Source: Okapia johnstoni (Eukaryota; Chordata; Mammalia; Artiodactyla; Giraffidae). From it: a DNA stretch of 64,000 nt. Location of the stretch: contig CM044320.1 in assembly GCA_024291935.2 (NCBI GenBank), positions 27,620,001-27,684,000 of the forward strand. The letters are read 5' to 3'. The notes under the pieces are model-generated. The model did not search any database, was not told where the DNA came from, and was given only the letters and a program-made list of their open reading frames with translations. The position numbers were made by a program, and so were the translations under genes. The number at the start of each line of letters is the position of its first letter. The first letter of the stretch is position 1. Below, one piece after another: positions 50,762 through 62,726 of the stretch.

Positions 50762-50973
50762 TGCGTGTGTGCTAAGTTGCTTCAGTTGTGTCTGAGTCTT
50801 TGTGACTCTAGAGACTAGCTTGCCAGGGTCCTCTGCCCATGAGATTCTCTAGGCAAGAATACTGGAGTGGATTGTCATGCCCTCCTCCAGGAGATCTTCC
50901 CGATCCAGAGGTCAAACCCATGTCTCTCACATCTCCTGCCTTGGCTGACTAGTGTCACCTGAGAAGCCCACAA
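50762..50973 (-). mobile_element. Bov-tA SINE, antisense
   Basis: A reverse-complement Bov-tA ('gctaagttgcttcagttgtg' ... 'gtgtcacctgagaagccc') in SLCO1C1 intron 3. Confidence 0.88.
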
Positions 50974-51474
50974 ATGATCTGGTCCAAAATTTTTCTTGGA
51001 TTTCCAGGTCACTTATATAAATATAGTCTGATTTTGACATCCATATCTGATCTATAAAGACAGCTCACAGAATCCTTTGTATAGAATCTTTCCTACCTGT
51101 TTGGATGGTTTCTGTGGCCCCTCTGTCTTTGCATGGCTTCAAGATTTCTGCCTACTCTTTAGAAACCTATCTGACCTCCTTTCCACAGGGCAGAAGTGTC
51201 CTTAGGTCACTGAGATTCTACAAAGGTATTATATGCAGCCAGTGGGTAAGGAGGAGGCAAAGGAGAGGGCTGAGGAAATAGTCTGCAATCCGCCTAACCC
51301 CTGCGTGATCCATTTCTGTGTTATCTATTCTAGTCATTGAGACTTCATGCAGCTATTTGCTCAGAGGGGGGAAAAAAAAGATTTCCACTAAAAATATTAT
51401 AAAATTTGAAAGAAGTTACAGAAACTAGATAAATTCTTGACCCTAGACCTAACTCATTCGAAAGGGCATCAGTA

Positions 51475-51660
51475 GCTCAGAAGAAATGTGACCTAGGACA
51501 TATTACCTAGCCTTCCTAGACCTCAGTTTATGCATCTTAAAATACATATCATAGGTAATAAAACAATAGTTAGCTTGTAATATTGTTGAAGATATTCAGT
51601 GAGATGACACAGGTAAAATGCTTACCAAGTTTCCTAACATAGCTAACAGCTGTGTCATTC
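51475..51660 (+). mobile_element. MIR SINE remnant
   Basis: An MIR-like core with 'cctagacctcagtttatgca' and 'gatgacacaggtaaaatgct'. Diverged. Confidence 0.6.
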
Positions 51661-51942
51661 TTGTTGTGTATTGTTATCAATCCTCCTTAAATAATTAAGC
51701 CACTTGGTTTTAACCAGAGATGGCAATGATTTGTCTTAAAGGTGTTGCATTCAGATTAAGAATAGTGTCGCTTCAAGTTAATGACAAATATACTAACACA
51801 AGAAAATCAGAAGAAGTATATCTAAGAAGCCAATCAGGATCGTGCTGAAAAAATAAAGACGGATTCTTATCAACCACCTTTATATGTTGAAAGATACATT
51901 TGTTCATTTATTATTTAGTGTCTGCCAATGGCCTGGTGGGTT

Positions 51943-51965
51943 TTTCTGGTGGCTCAGATGGTACC
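51943..51965 (+). mobile_element. Bov-tA head-only microfragment
   Basis: 'ttctggtggctcagatggta' matches the Bov-tA head with no body. A short CA repeat is nearby (52029-52047). Confidence 0.45.
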
Positions 51966-52319
51966 ATGCCAGACAATGGAGAAAAATCAAAAAGAAAGAA
52001 CAAAAACACCCCCCTCCCACCCAAACACATACACACACACACACACAATTCTTTCCCTCATGAACTTTACTCTCTACTGAGGATTATTATAATAATTTCT
52101 TTTCAACCTTTCACAGCATTAGTCACTAATTGGACACTTGTCCAAAATGTTAATTTTTGCTCTTTCAATGATGACTATGCTCTGGTTAGCAGAAATTCCC
52201 TATATGTCAAGAAAACATAATATTAACTATAGATATCAATTATTAAGGGCCTACTCCCAACAGACTGTGTTCAGTTTTATGTGTGTTAGCTCATCTGACT
52301 CATGAATTTGATAAATGCA

Positions 52320-53020
52320 TATTGATCACTGTTCTAGGTAACAGGAACAGAGTAGTGACAAAAATCTCTGCTGTCATGGATCTTATTAGAAAGAGATAGA
52401 GAGTAAGCAAACAGATAAATAATGACATATGCTGGAAATGTTAAGAGCCAGAGAGAAAAATAATCCAGGGAAGACACGTAAGAGTACGTGAGGGGTTGCA
52501 GTTTAAAGCAGCGTCGTCGGGGGATGATTTACCAAGATGATGACTTTTGGGAAAGGCTGAAAGAGATGAGGGGAGTGCCACACAGACATCTGGGGAAGAA
52601 GACTCCAGGCTAAATGAACAGTGAATATTTCTATAGCAGGAGGATGCAGTCAGCCATGATGTCTGCTGCAGGGACGAGCAAGAGGAAAGTGTGGGAGGGG
52701 TACAGAAGGAGACTTCAAGCTGATTCTCAAACCTTGATGGACATTCAAATCGCCTTAAGCTCTTGGTAAAATGTAGATTCTGAGTCAGTAGCTCTGGGTG
52801 GGTGGTTGAGATTCAGCTGGTGCTACACCTCTACAGACCCCACAATAAAGGTAGCAAGGTCACCAATTATTGCAAGGACCATACCTCCTCAGAATGGGAT
52901 GAGAAGCCAGGTGAGAGATTTGAGCAGAATGACACAATCTGACATATTTTTAAAGGGATTTAATACCCACTGCTCAGGAAAATAACTCTAGTGGGGCCAA
53001 TGTGAAAGAAGACTATTTAG
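52320..53020. mobile_element. Ancient mammalian interspersed repeat, family not assigned
   Basis: The segment with 'ctgttctaggtaacaggaac', 'acagataaataatgacatat' and 'tgagcagaatgacacaatct' resembles a widespread old mammalian repeat that I recognise but cannot name safely. Confidence 0.45.
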
Positions 53021-53167
53021 GAGGCCACTCTGCAATATCATGTATCAGAATCAAGAGTGTGACAGTGGGGGTGGAAGCTAGAACAGAACTAAAATCCCAG
53101 ATTTAAAAGCTTTTATACCACTGGCCCCCTGTTCAAACACTTCTTTGTTTCTGTATATAATAGAGCC

Positions 53168-54488
53168 CAAAGAAAGGCAATGCCAAAGAATGCTCAAACT
53201 ACTGCACAATTGCACTCATCTCACACGCTAGTAAAGTAATGCTTAAAATTCTCCAAGCCAGGCTTCAGCAATACGTGAACTGTGAACTTCCAGATGTTCA
53301 AGCTGGTTTTAGAAAAGGCAGAGGAACCAGAGATCAAATTGCCAACATCCAATGAATCATTGAAAAAGCAACAGAGTACCAGAAAAACATCTATTTCTGC
53401 TTTATTGACTATGCCAAAGCCTTTGACTGTGTGGATCACAGTAAACTGTGGAAAATTCTAAAAGAGATGGGAATACCAGACCACCTAACCTGCCTCTTGA
53501 GAAACCTGTATGCAGGTCAGGAAGCAACAGTTAGAACTGGACATGGAACAACACACTGGTTCCAAATAGGAAAAGGAGCACGTCAAGGCTGTATATTGTC
53601 ACCCTGCTTATTTAACTTATATGCAGAGTACATCATGAGAAACACTGGGCTGGAGGAAGCACAAGCTGGAATCAAGATTGCCGGGAGAAACATCAATAAC
53701 CTCAGATATGCAGATGACACCACCCTTATGGCAGAAAGTGAAGAAGAACTAAAGAGCCTCTTGATAAAAGTGAAAGAGGAGAGTGAGAAAGTTGGCTTAA
53801 AGCTCAACATTCAGAAAACTAAGATCATGGCATCCGGTCCCATCACTTCATGGCAGATAGACAGGGAAACAGTGGCTGACTTTATTTTTCTGGGCTCCAA
53901 AATCACTGCAGATGGTCACCACAGCCATGAAATTAAAAGACGCTTACTCCTTGGAAGGGAAGTTATGACCAACCTAGACAGTATATTAAAAAGCAGAGAC
54001 ATTACGTTGCCAACAAAGGTCCGTCTAGTCAAGGCTATGGTTTTTCCACTGGTCATGTATGGATGTGAGACTTGGACTATAAATAAAGCTGAGTGCCGAA
54101 GTATTGATGCTTTTGAACTGTGGTGTTGGAGAAGACTCTTGAGAGTCCCTTGGACTGCAAGGAGATCCAACCAGTCCATCCTAAAGGAGATCAGTCCTGG
54201 GTGTTCATTGGAAGGACTGATATTGAAGCTGAAACTCCAATACTTTGGCTACCTGATGCGAAGAGCTGACTCATTGGAAAAGACCTTGATGCTGGGAAAG
54301 ATTGAAGGCAGGAGAAGAAGGGGACAACAGAGGATGAGATGGCTGGATGGCATCACCGACTCAATGGACATGGGTTTGGGTGGACTCAGGGAGTTGGTGA
54401 TGGACAGGGAGGCCTGGCCTGCTGCGATTCACGGGGTTGCAAAGTGTCAGACACGACTGAGTGACTGAACTGAACTGAACTGACCTGA
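53168..54488 (+). mobile_element. BovB LINE, 5'-truncated, largely intact RT frame, in SLCO1C1 intron 3
   Basis: This is the best-preserved BovB here. A 345-codon open frame (53431-54468) covers the reverse transcriptase from just before the catalytic region to the normal C-terminus, with YADD intact at 53707-53718. The 5' part of the copy has a TGA at about 53354 where the consensus has Arg-Trp, so the enzyme is not complete. The 3' end is the standard BovB terminus. A 53-bp duplication (53115-53167 and 54489-54541, 49 of 53 identical) flanks it. It is in sense orientation within the host intron. It is a relatively young, immobile copy, not a host gene. Confidence 0.93.
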
Positions 54489-54790
54489 ATACCACTGGCC
54501 CCCTGTTCAAACACTTCTTTGTTTCCTTATACAACAGAGCCTAAATAAGCATAGACCACATCTATAGCCCTCATCTTATAACTAAGAAAACTGAAATTTG
54601 AAAAGGCTGTCATTATAGTATTTAGTGACAAAAGTGGCACTTACATAAAATTCTATTTATTCAAGATCTAAATAATTTTAACACCGCAGTTGCTTCTGAT
54701 AGATTAAATGGAAAGCTCAAATAACTAAAAATTTTTAAAATACTACCCAATTGCTATTGATAGCCATTTTAAGGGCATTTAGGTTTTATA

Positions 54791-54872
54791 TTGGGTTAAT
54801 ATCAAAAACTCCACTAGGATGTTTCCGTAACCATCTCACAGAAAATCTCAAATGAACTTTTGGCCAACCCAA
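54791..54872. mobile_element. Mariner MITE
   Basis: An 82-bp element with the ends ttgggtt/aacccaa flanked by TA dinucleotides (54789-54790, 54873-54874). The interior 'tgaacttttggccaacccaa' is the signature of bovine mariner elements. The left inverted repeat has decayed. Confidence 0.85.
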
Positions 54873-55267
54873 TAATAATCCCAGGTATCTCTGGAATTAT
54901 ATTAAAGAAAGAAAATTATATTTAGCAGGATTTTAATGCTAAATGTTCTCCTCTGTGGCTAATAATTTTTAAAATTTATTCTCATTAAGTAGTTCTTTTT
55001 TTAATTTTTCTGAGATTTATTATAAAAATATTCAGACATATAAAAAAAGAACTTAAAAGAATTGCACAGGAACATCCATACACCCGACACCTGAGATGTT
55101 ACTTGTCTTTGTAACTTAGGAAACCTATTTTGGTTAAGGATTCATTTGATAAAAGTGCCAAAACTGTGAACCTCTTCCCTTAAATACATATATACAAAAA
55201 TATTTTTATTTTTCCAATGGGATTCATAGACCCAATGAGGTGTAGGTTATGCAACACTGAAATGCAC

Positions 55268-55478
55268 TGTATGCTTAGTCACTCAGTCATATCCAACTCT
55301 TTGCAACCCCATGGACTGTAGCCCACCAGACTCCTCTGCCCACGGGATGCTCCAGGCAAGAATACTGGAGTGGATTGCCATGTCCCCCTTTAGCAGATTT
55401 TTCCAACCCAGGGATCGAACCAAGGTCTCCCGCATTGCAGGTGGATTCTTTATCATCTCAACCACCAGGGAAGCCCTG
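55268..55478 (-). mobile_element. Bov-tA SINE, antisense
   Basis: A full-length reverse-complement copy ('gcttagtcactcagtcatat' ... 'tcaaccaccagggaagccc'). Confidence 0.9.
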
Positions 55479-55729
55479 ATATAAGATAAGCCACTTATCA
55501 ATCTGAATATGTTAACAAGTCAATACATCTTGACCTTATTTTGTTAACTAGCTTTAAACTATTACTATTTTAAACATTACTATGATGATTAGCCTTTAGT
55601 TACATAATGCCTGAACAAAATGAGAATCAAGGTGATGTGACTCCTTTCATCAGCTACCTCTGCCCTGAACGGTGCATGTGGAGCAAAAAATCGACTTCTG
55701 AAGGGTAATTTGAGAAGGATTATGGTGCT

Positions 55730-56244
55730 ATGACAAACCTAGATAGCATATGCAAAAGCAGAGACATCACTTTGCCAACAAAGGTCCATATAGTCAAAGC
55801 TATGGTTTTTCAGTAGTCATGTATGGATATGAGAGTTGGACCATAAGGAAGGCTGAGTGCCAAAGAATTGATGCTTTTGAACTGTGGTGTTGGAGAAGAC
55901 TCTTGAGAGTCCCTTGGACTGCAAGGAGATCCAACCAGTCAACCCTAAAGGAAATCAACCCTGGATATTCATTGGAAGGACTGATGCTGAAATTGAAGCT
56001 CCAGTACTTTGGCCATCTGATGAGAAGAGCTGACTCACTGGAAAATACTCTGATGCTGGGAAAGATTGAAGGCAAAAGGAGAAGTGGGTGGCAGAGCATG
56101 AGATGGTTAGATAGCACCACTGAGTCAATGGACACGAATTTGAGCAAACTCCAGGAGATAGTGAAGGATAGAAAAGCATAGCATGCTACAGTCTATGGGG
56201 TTGCAAATAGCTGGACACAGCTTAGCAACTGAACAAAACCAACA
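55730..56244 (+). mobile_element. BovB 3' fragment
   Basis: The BovB C-terminal reverse-transcriptase region (frame 55750-56181) and 3' end. The exact 8-bp repeat atggtgct flanks it at 55722-55729 and 56245-56252. Confidence 0.92.
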
Positions 56245-56252
56245 ATGGTGCT

Positions 56253-56847
56253 GGGGAGCTGTTGATGGAATGATCACAGTCCTACCATCTGGCATTGGCT
56301 CCTCAATCCAGCTGCCATAGTAACCTTATAAACAGAGAACATTAGAAATAACTTAGAGCCAGATTAATAAAATGAAGAATAGGATACTGTCTGGATAAAG
56401 GGTTCAAAAAGCCCAAGTATCATTCTCAGTTCTCTAGAATCAACATTCCAGGTGTTCTACTAAATTTACAACTCCAAGTACAGTGTATCAATAGCCATAA
56501 TTGTTAAATTATTGCTTTCAGAGATAAGCATGATTTTATGGAATGTTTGATATTTTTTCACCAACAGAATAGGTTATTTATAGTTATTATTTTATATTAA
56601 AATGAGCCTCTTTAAATCATTCTTTTATTGTCTTTCATGACACTGGGCAATTGGTTCAGATATAGTATAATATATGTGAAGCAGATATTCTAGCACTCTC
56701 TTCAGAAAACTGTACTGTTAAGTGCTGGTTTGATTTAGTGGTATAGATTCAGGGAGAGCTGTAGATTCAAACAGGTGTCCTAGTGAGTCAAGTAATGTAC
56801 TTATAATATTTTTAGTACGATGTTAAGAAAATGTTCTTTTTATACAG
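56253..56847. other. SLCO1C1 intron 3 sequence
   Basis: No feature is recognised apart from the acceptor of the next exon (gttctttttatacag). Confidence 0.45.
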
Positions 56848-56972
56848 GTACAAATATGAAAGGTATTCTCCTGTCTCCAATTCCACTCTCAGCATCTCTC
56901 CATGTATCCTGGATTCAAACAATTCATTACCAATTCCAGTTGTGGAAAAATCACAATCCAAAATAAATAATG
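56848..56972 (+). CDS. SLCO1C1: SLCO1C1 fourth coding exon (residues 135-177, part)
   Basis: 125 nt between acceptor ttttatacag (AG at 56846-56847) and donor gtaaga (56973). It encodes the large extracellular loop after helix 3, starting YKYERYSPVSNSTLSIS. Two N-glycosylation sequons are visible: NST at residues 146-148 and NNS at 159-161. Extracellular glycosylation is usual for OATPs. Phase 2 in, phase 1 out (Glu177 split). This is the least conserved part of the window's coding sequence, as expected for an exposed loop, but the frame is clean. Confidence 0.93.
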
Positions 56973-57112
56973 GTAAGATGACTATTTTTTACTTGAGTAA
57001 ACAAGTTCTTTTTAAAGTCTTTATATGTAGTTTATATGTATATGATTTTTGCTGTCAAAAGCTTTACTACTTAAATTGAGATATTATAGTGCCATTAAAA
57101 ATCAGAATATAA

Positions 57113-57355
57113 AGCTGAAGCTCCAATACTTTGGCCACCTGATGTGAAGAGTCAACTCATTGGAAAAAACCCTGATGCTAGGAAAGATTGAGAGCAGGAG
57201 ATGGGGGGCAACAGAGGATGAGATGGTTGGATGGCACCATCAACTCAATGGACATGAGTTTGAGCAAACCCTGGGAGACAGTGAAGGCCAGGGAAGACTG
57301 GTGTGCTGCAGTTCATGGCATTGCAAAGAATCAGACACAACTTAGTGACTGAACA
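57113..57355 (+). mobile_element. BovB 3' fragment
   Basis: The last ~240 bp of BovB ('ctgaagctccaatactttgg' ... 'acacaacttagtgactgaac') in SLCO1C1 intron 4, 140 bp after the exon. Confidence 0.88.
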
Positions 57356-58637
57356 ACAAAAACCAAAGCAGTATATGATGAGATCTTAAGAAAATACTCA
57401 GAGAATCAAATATTACGGAAAGATGGTGTATTGATTGCTGGTGACTGGGAAAGTTTACAGCAGTTCTAAATAATGTGGACTGTGAAACAGGGTAAAACAA
57501 GTTTAACATGTACAAATCTCATATAAAGTAAATTTATTTTTTCCCCAAACACAGTTTAATTTTTGTGTTCAGCCCCTTTTCATCAAAATGACAAAAACGT
57601 GATGTCAGTCAATTTGTCCCTAATCTCTACCCACGTTCCCAGGAGCTTACATAATGGTAAAGGGGGAAATTGTGGGAGGGGAGGTCTTGGTGTTATCAGT
57701 CCTCTGTCAGCCTAAATATTTAATATCTTTCTGGCCACAGTGTTTGTTCATACATGTCATCTTAAGGTCATCTTATATCCACATTCGTGTCCTTTTTAGC
57801 ATACCAGCTCTCTTTGATGCAAAAGTGGCCATCATGGAAACATGGTAATAATTCTACTGTCCACACAAGATAGGATTCAGGGACTTTTGTTAGCATATCC
57901 AGAGTTCCACATGGCTGACCCACAATGCACAGCAAGGCTATGTGTGGGCCATGCTTGGGAGCATGGGAACCATCTCTTCTGTGTTATTGGAAGCCCTGTG
58001 AAGAGGCAGGGGCAAGGATATTTAGCGATACTGCATTTCGTCCTTGGGATCTTGCTACCTCCCTGGCTCTACCTGGCCATGGTGGCACAGGTTTCCTCAC
58101 TCATGGAGTCCATGAATCTACCCACAGTTCTTTGCCATGTCTCTGGGATGCTGCACTGGTGAACACTCAAATCCTCTCTCCCCACAGACCTTCAGCATCA
58201 ATAGGCTCAACCCTTCCTCTCCACTACCCTCATCTCTCTCCTACTCCTAGGCTGTGGAATCCACTTCTATAGAGGCAGCGTGTAAACCCTTCTTGTATAT
58301 ACTTGCTATCCATCTAAATCTTCTGTCTACACCATAAAACCTTTTCACTCCCCTGATGTCCTCATTGATGCTTTTCTTTGAGGTATTCTTTTTCTGGCCA
58401 ATGAATAGGAGAGGCCTGACTCTGAATGAAAGCAAGGATAGGAGAATTAAAAGAAATACTGAAATATAAGGAGAAAAATGGGGGTGGTCATATACATGTA
58501 AAAGGTTTATCCTGTCCTGCTGTATGAAAAGAAGGCATTCTACAAGAAAAGGAAAGCATGAAAGAAGGCAATATATACATTCAGGAGAACATATACAAAT
58601 CAATGAATGAGAACAGAGGGATTGTTTATATAAGAAC
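57356..58637. other. SLCO1C1 intron 4 sequence, unassigned
   Basis: More G/C-rich between about 57650 and 58270, where overlapping open frames up to 115 codons occur. They lack recognisable domains or splice context, and I do not call a gene. Confidence 0.4.
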
Positions 58638-59045
58638 ATAATGGATATTTGGACCATAAAAAAGGCTGAGTGCCAAATAATTGATGCTTTTGAACTCTGG
58701 TGTTGGAGAAGACTCTTGAGAGTCCATTGGATAGCAAGGAGATCAAACCAGTCAATTCTAAAAGATATCAACCCTGAATGTTCATTGGAAGAACTGATGC
58801 TGAAGCTGAAGCTCCAATACTTTGGCTACCTGATGCGCAGAGATGACTCATTGGAAAACACCTGATGCTGGGAAAGATTGAGGGCAAGAGAAGAAGGGGG
58901 TTAAAAGAGGATAATATGGCATCACCGATTCAATGGACATGAGTTTGAGCAAACTCTGGGGGATAATGAAGGACAGGGAAGCTTGGCATGCTGCAGTCCA
59001 CAGGATTGCAGAGTCAGACATGACTTAGCCACTGAACAACAGAAG
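58638..59045 (+). mobile_element. BovB 3' fragment
   Basis: The BovB C-terminal region (frame 58641-58865) and 3' end. Confidence 0.9.
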
Positions 59046-59197
59046 TTTAATTCGGTTTAATTCAGATCCACACAAAGAAGCAAAGAGACAGACTAAAGGA
59101 CTTAGACTTTGGTCTGTACATAATGTACAGTCATTGAAGATATTTTGGGTTTGGTTTTGACAATCAAGGGAGAGACGTGTTATAAATGACAATGTAT

Positions 59198-59413
59198 GTG
59201 TGTTTGTGTGCTGTCGTTTTTGACTCTTTGTGACTTCATGGACTATAGTCTGCCAGGATCCTCTGTCCTTGGAATTTTCCAGGCAAGAATACTGGAGTGA
59301 GCTGCCATTTGCTTCTCCAGGGGATCTTCCTGAAAAGCAATCAAACCCGCATCTCTTGTGTCACCTGCATTGGCAAGCAGTTTCTCTATCATTGTGCCAC
59401 TCACAAAGCCCAT
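59198..59413 (-). mobile_element. Bov-tA SINE, antisense
   Basis: A diverged reverse-complement copy ('gtgtgctgtcgtttttgact' ... 'tgccactcacaaagccca'). Confidence 0.82.
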
Positions 59414-59769
59414 AAATGACAATACAACTAATATTTAAACCTTTCATATTAAAAAGAGAAATGCAGGATTTAGGGGTGGGAGATGAAGTTTTTTAATGTA
59501 AAGATACAAATTATTAGGCAGGTACAGAATATAAGACTCATAAATCAATGCTTTCCTTTCCTTTAAATGAAATCCTGTTTGCTTAAAGTCATAGATATAT
59601 ATAAACCTTAGATACAGTGGACACAAGCATATTCTAAAGGGGTTAGTGGGGTAAATAGAGGACTCATCTCAAAAATGCTTTGCATGCAAACCCCATTTCC
59701 TCCAAATATTTTAGAGTAGAGGTGTCTACCAGAACTTCTGTAGTGATGGGAATGCTCTATATCTATAGT

Positions 59770-59985
59770 GTCCACTGGTGGCTCATACGGTAAAGAATCT
59801 GCCTGCAATGCAGGAGTCACAGGTTTGATCCCTGGGTCAGCAAGATCCCCTGGAGGAGGGCATGGCTACTCACTCCAGTATCCTTGCCTGGAGAATCCCA
59901 TGGACAGAGGAGCCTGACAGGCTGCAGCTCATGGGGTTGCAAAGAGTTGGACACAACTGAGTGACTAACACATACACACACACAC
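59770..59985 (+). mobile_element. Bov-tA SINE
   Basis: A full-length sense copy, from about 'ccactggtggctcatacggt' to 'gttggacacaactgagtgac', with a short CA-rich tail. Confidence 0.9.
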
Positions 59986-60767
59986 ATAGTAGCCATTAGC
60001 CCCATGTGACTATTGAGTACTGAAAGTATAGCCAGTGAGATTGAACTGAATTTTTAATTTCATGTAATTTTAATTAATAAATTCCACTGGCCACATGTGA
60101 CTTGTGGCCACTGTATTGGAAAGCCCAGAGCTAAAGTGTCTACACTTATTTACAAGACTCCTTATCAACAATAATAGAATCCCCCCAAATCAGGGCTGAA
60201 ATTGACACTGGAATCAATGTTGAAAAAGGAGTCCCATAATATTTTGGGGAGTGAAATAAAAATCCAGAGAAGTTAAGTGAAATATCCCTGGTCACTTGGC
60301 TACATTTCTAGGAGAGGCAGAATCAGAACTAAACGTCACATGATTGCACAGTAATCTTTTCTGTCACAAAGTCTGATTCATCCACAAAAGAGCGTTCACC
60401 CCAGTTCTTAATAACCCACACTTCACTTTCAAAAATTACTTTCAAAGTTACTAGAAGAGAAAATATCCCCTACCTCATAGGATTCTTAGGATAATTCAAT
60501 TTGAAAATGTCTGCAAACCACTTAGCTCAGTGCTTGCCAGAAAGGGAGCTTCCAGAAGTGGTGATTGTTGGAGGTAGTTAATATTGTCACTTTTGTTAAA
60601 GTCACCTAACTGTATTTAATTACAATATGGGGAATAATTTTTCTACTTCACATGATCATATTAAGACATGATTTTTATGAAAGCATTTTAAAACTTTTAG
60701 CTTTGAATTTCCCTCTAAGAATATTATCAGAAGTTTCTCTTTTTTTGGAATAGTTATACCACTAAAG
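59986..60767. other. SLCO1C1 intron 4 sequence
   Basis: About 60440-60580 looks like a MIR remnant ('ctacctcataggattcttag' ... 'cacttagctcagtgcttg'). The rest is unassigned. Confidence 0.5.
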
Positions 60768-60973
60768 CATGAAAGTGTCAGTCGCTCAGTCACGTCCGAC
60801 TCTTTGCGACCCCATGGACTATAGCCTTCCAGACTCCGCTGTGCATGGAATTCTCCAAGCAAGGATACTGGAGTGGGGAGCCATTCTCTACACCAGGGCA
60901 TCTTCCAGACTCGGGGATTGAACCTGGGTCTCCTGCATTGCAGGCAGATCCTTTACTATCTGAGCCACCAAGT
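60768..60973 (-). mobile_element. Bov-tA SINE, antisense
   Basis: A reverse-complement copy ('catgaaagtgtcagtcgctc' ... 'ttactatctgagccaccaag') 530 bp before the fifth coding exon. Confidence 0.9.
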
Positions 60974-61501
60974 ATGGTTTTTAAGTTTTATATGAATTTG
61001 ATTCTGAAATGTGAGCCCTTAACATGTCTGTTCACTATCAAACAATTTTAGTTGTAGGCAATGCTGCTAAAATTTGAAGTATCACCCATATAAAATTTGA
61101 AATTCAGATAAACCTTGGTCACCAATAAAATTGCAAGTGATTTCTGATGCAAAATAGAAAGTTTAAAGATTAAGGCAAGAAAAGCCTTTGTTCAAATTTT
61201 CTATTTTTGTCCCAGACTGGATATTGTATGTTACTCAAATGTAGAAATTCAAATAATTCAGTATAAATATGAAATAAAATGAAAGAAAATAAGAAATAAG
61301 GAGAACAATAGCTTTCCTTGGTCAGTTTCTGAGGGATTTACACTACCTAAAATATCTTGCTCGAACTCCTATCCATCGATTTATTGCTGATTTCACTTCT
61401 GCATTCTCATGCATCTTTAGGACAACTTGTAGACATGCAGAATAAATGTTTAACTTCAATACTGATTGAATTTCAATCCTCTTGTTTGCTTTCCTTTTAA
61501 G
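60974..61501. other. SLCO1C1 intron 4 sequence before exon 5
   Basis: Unassigned A/T-rich intron. It ends in a strong pyrimidine tract and acceptor (tttgctttccttttaag). Confidence 0.5.
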
Positions 61502-61648
61502 AATGTCAAATTGATGCCAGCTCTTCCATGTGGGTTTACGTCTTCCTGGGAAACCTTCTTCGTGGATTTGGAGAAACTCCCATTCAGCCTCTAGGCATTG
61601 CCTACCTTGATGATTTTGCTAGCCAGGACAATGCGGCTTTCTATATTG
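61502..61648 (+). CDS. SLCO1C1: SLCO1C1 fifth coding exon (residues 177-226, part)
   Basis: 147 nt between acceptor ccttttaag (AG at 61500-61501) and donor gtaatt (61649). It encodes [20 protein letters not shown] followed by [20 protein letters not shown], that is, transmembrane helix 4 (about residues 187-206) and the conserved OATP stretch leading to helix 5. The [15 protein letters not shown] block is among the most conserved in OATP1 transporters and is intact. Phase 1 in and out. The last residue, Gly226, is split with the next exon. Confidence 0.95.
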
Positions 61649-61997
61649 GTAATTCCCACCTCATTCATCTTCCTGGAGTGCAGGATACCTGGTTTTCTCA
61701 ACTCTATTCTCAACTAAATAGGGTGTGGAAGGTTTTATATTTCATATCTAACTCCTCTATTCAGTTCACACTTTTCTGAAGTTCACACTGAGGGTTTGGA
61801 TAGTGAAGAAACTTCAGTTAAAAGGACCTATTGCATTAGGGAAAGAATATCGGATTAAAAGAAATTATCTGTGAGCTCAACTGCTGTGATGTATGACCTG
61901 TATCTTTATGGATACAGAAGGACAAGAGTCAGGCCTGAGCCACTCTTTTCTAGAACAGGTCCCAGTGCATAGAACAGTGGCTAAAATCACAAAAACA
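61649..61997. other. SLCO1C1 intron 5, unassigned
   Basis: No repeat or regulatory feature is recognised. Confidence 0.45.
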
Positions 61998-62135
61998 AAA
62001 ATATGTGTTTGGTCATTCAGTCATGTCCAACTCTTTTCCACCCCGTGGACTATTCCCTGCCAGACTCCTCTGTCTTGGGCGAATACTGGAGTGGGTTGCC
62101 ATTTCCTCCTCCAAGGGATCTTCCTGACCCAAAAC
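61998..62135 (-). mobile_element. Bov-tA SINE, antisense, truncated
   Basis: A partial reverse-complement copy ('ttggtcattcagtcatgtcc' ... 'ccaagggatcttcctgaccc'). Confidence 0.8.
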
Positions 62136-62310
62136 AAAAATATAGCAATTCCAAAGCCAGGCGAATCAAAGCAGCATTTATTGAAAGCCTCTTATGTTCT
62201 GGGAGCTAAATTTGTTCTCTGTTTCATACATTAGTCTTGGTTTCTGAGGGTTCTGATCTTCTGAGGGTTTCACCTTCAGAGACAGGACAAGATTTAAATT
62301 CATTAAGGCA

Positions 62311-62410
62311 GCGGGTGGGGGGGCGGGGGCACTGTGCCTGAATGGAGGAGCTTGGTGGGCCCCAGTCCATGAGGTGGCAAAGAGTTGGACATGATGAGCA
62401 ATTTCACTCA
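62311..62410 (+). mobile_element. Bov-tA 3' fragment next to a G-rich tract
   Basis: About 62340-62410 is a Bov-tA 3' piece ('ggaggagcttggtgggcccc' ... 'gttggacatgatgagcaat'). It is preceded by a G-run-rich stretch (62312-62330). Confidence 0.7.
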
Positions 62411-62726
62411 CTTAACTATAGCTAGGTATAGCTCTGTCCTGGCTAGTCACACGGAATTCCAGAGGGTTCTGATGACAGCCAAGCATGCTGTATGTAGTTA
62501 AAAACAGGGCACCTGTTCTAATGAGAAGCTAAAGCACAGATCAGGATGTAGAAGTAGAACAGAAGCTCCACCACATGTGCTAGGCCATTACTCTGGGGAC
62601 CAGAAGAAAGATTGTAGCCAGGAGATGCACATAGGTGTCATCATGTCCCTGTCCTGGCCAGGAGCTCAGAGGCTGCTCTTCTCCTTTGTCCTCTTTTCTA
62701 TTCTGTAAAAGATCTGGTACGAATTT

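Noticed and set aside
57842..58272. 106- and 115-codon frames as a hidden exon or nested gene
   Set aside because: No recognisable domain or consistent splice sites. SLCO1C1 exons 4 and 5 join perfectly without it.
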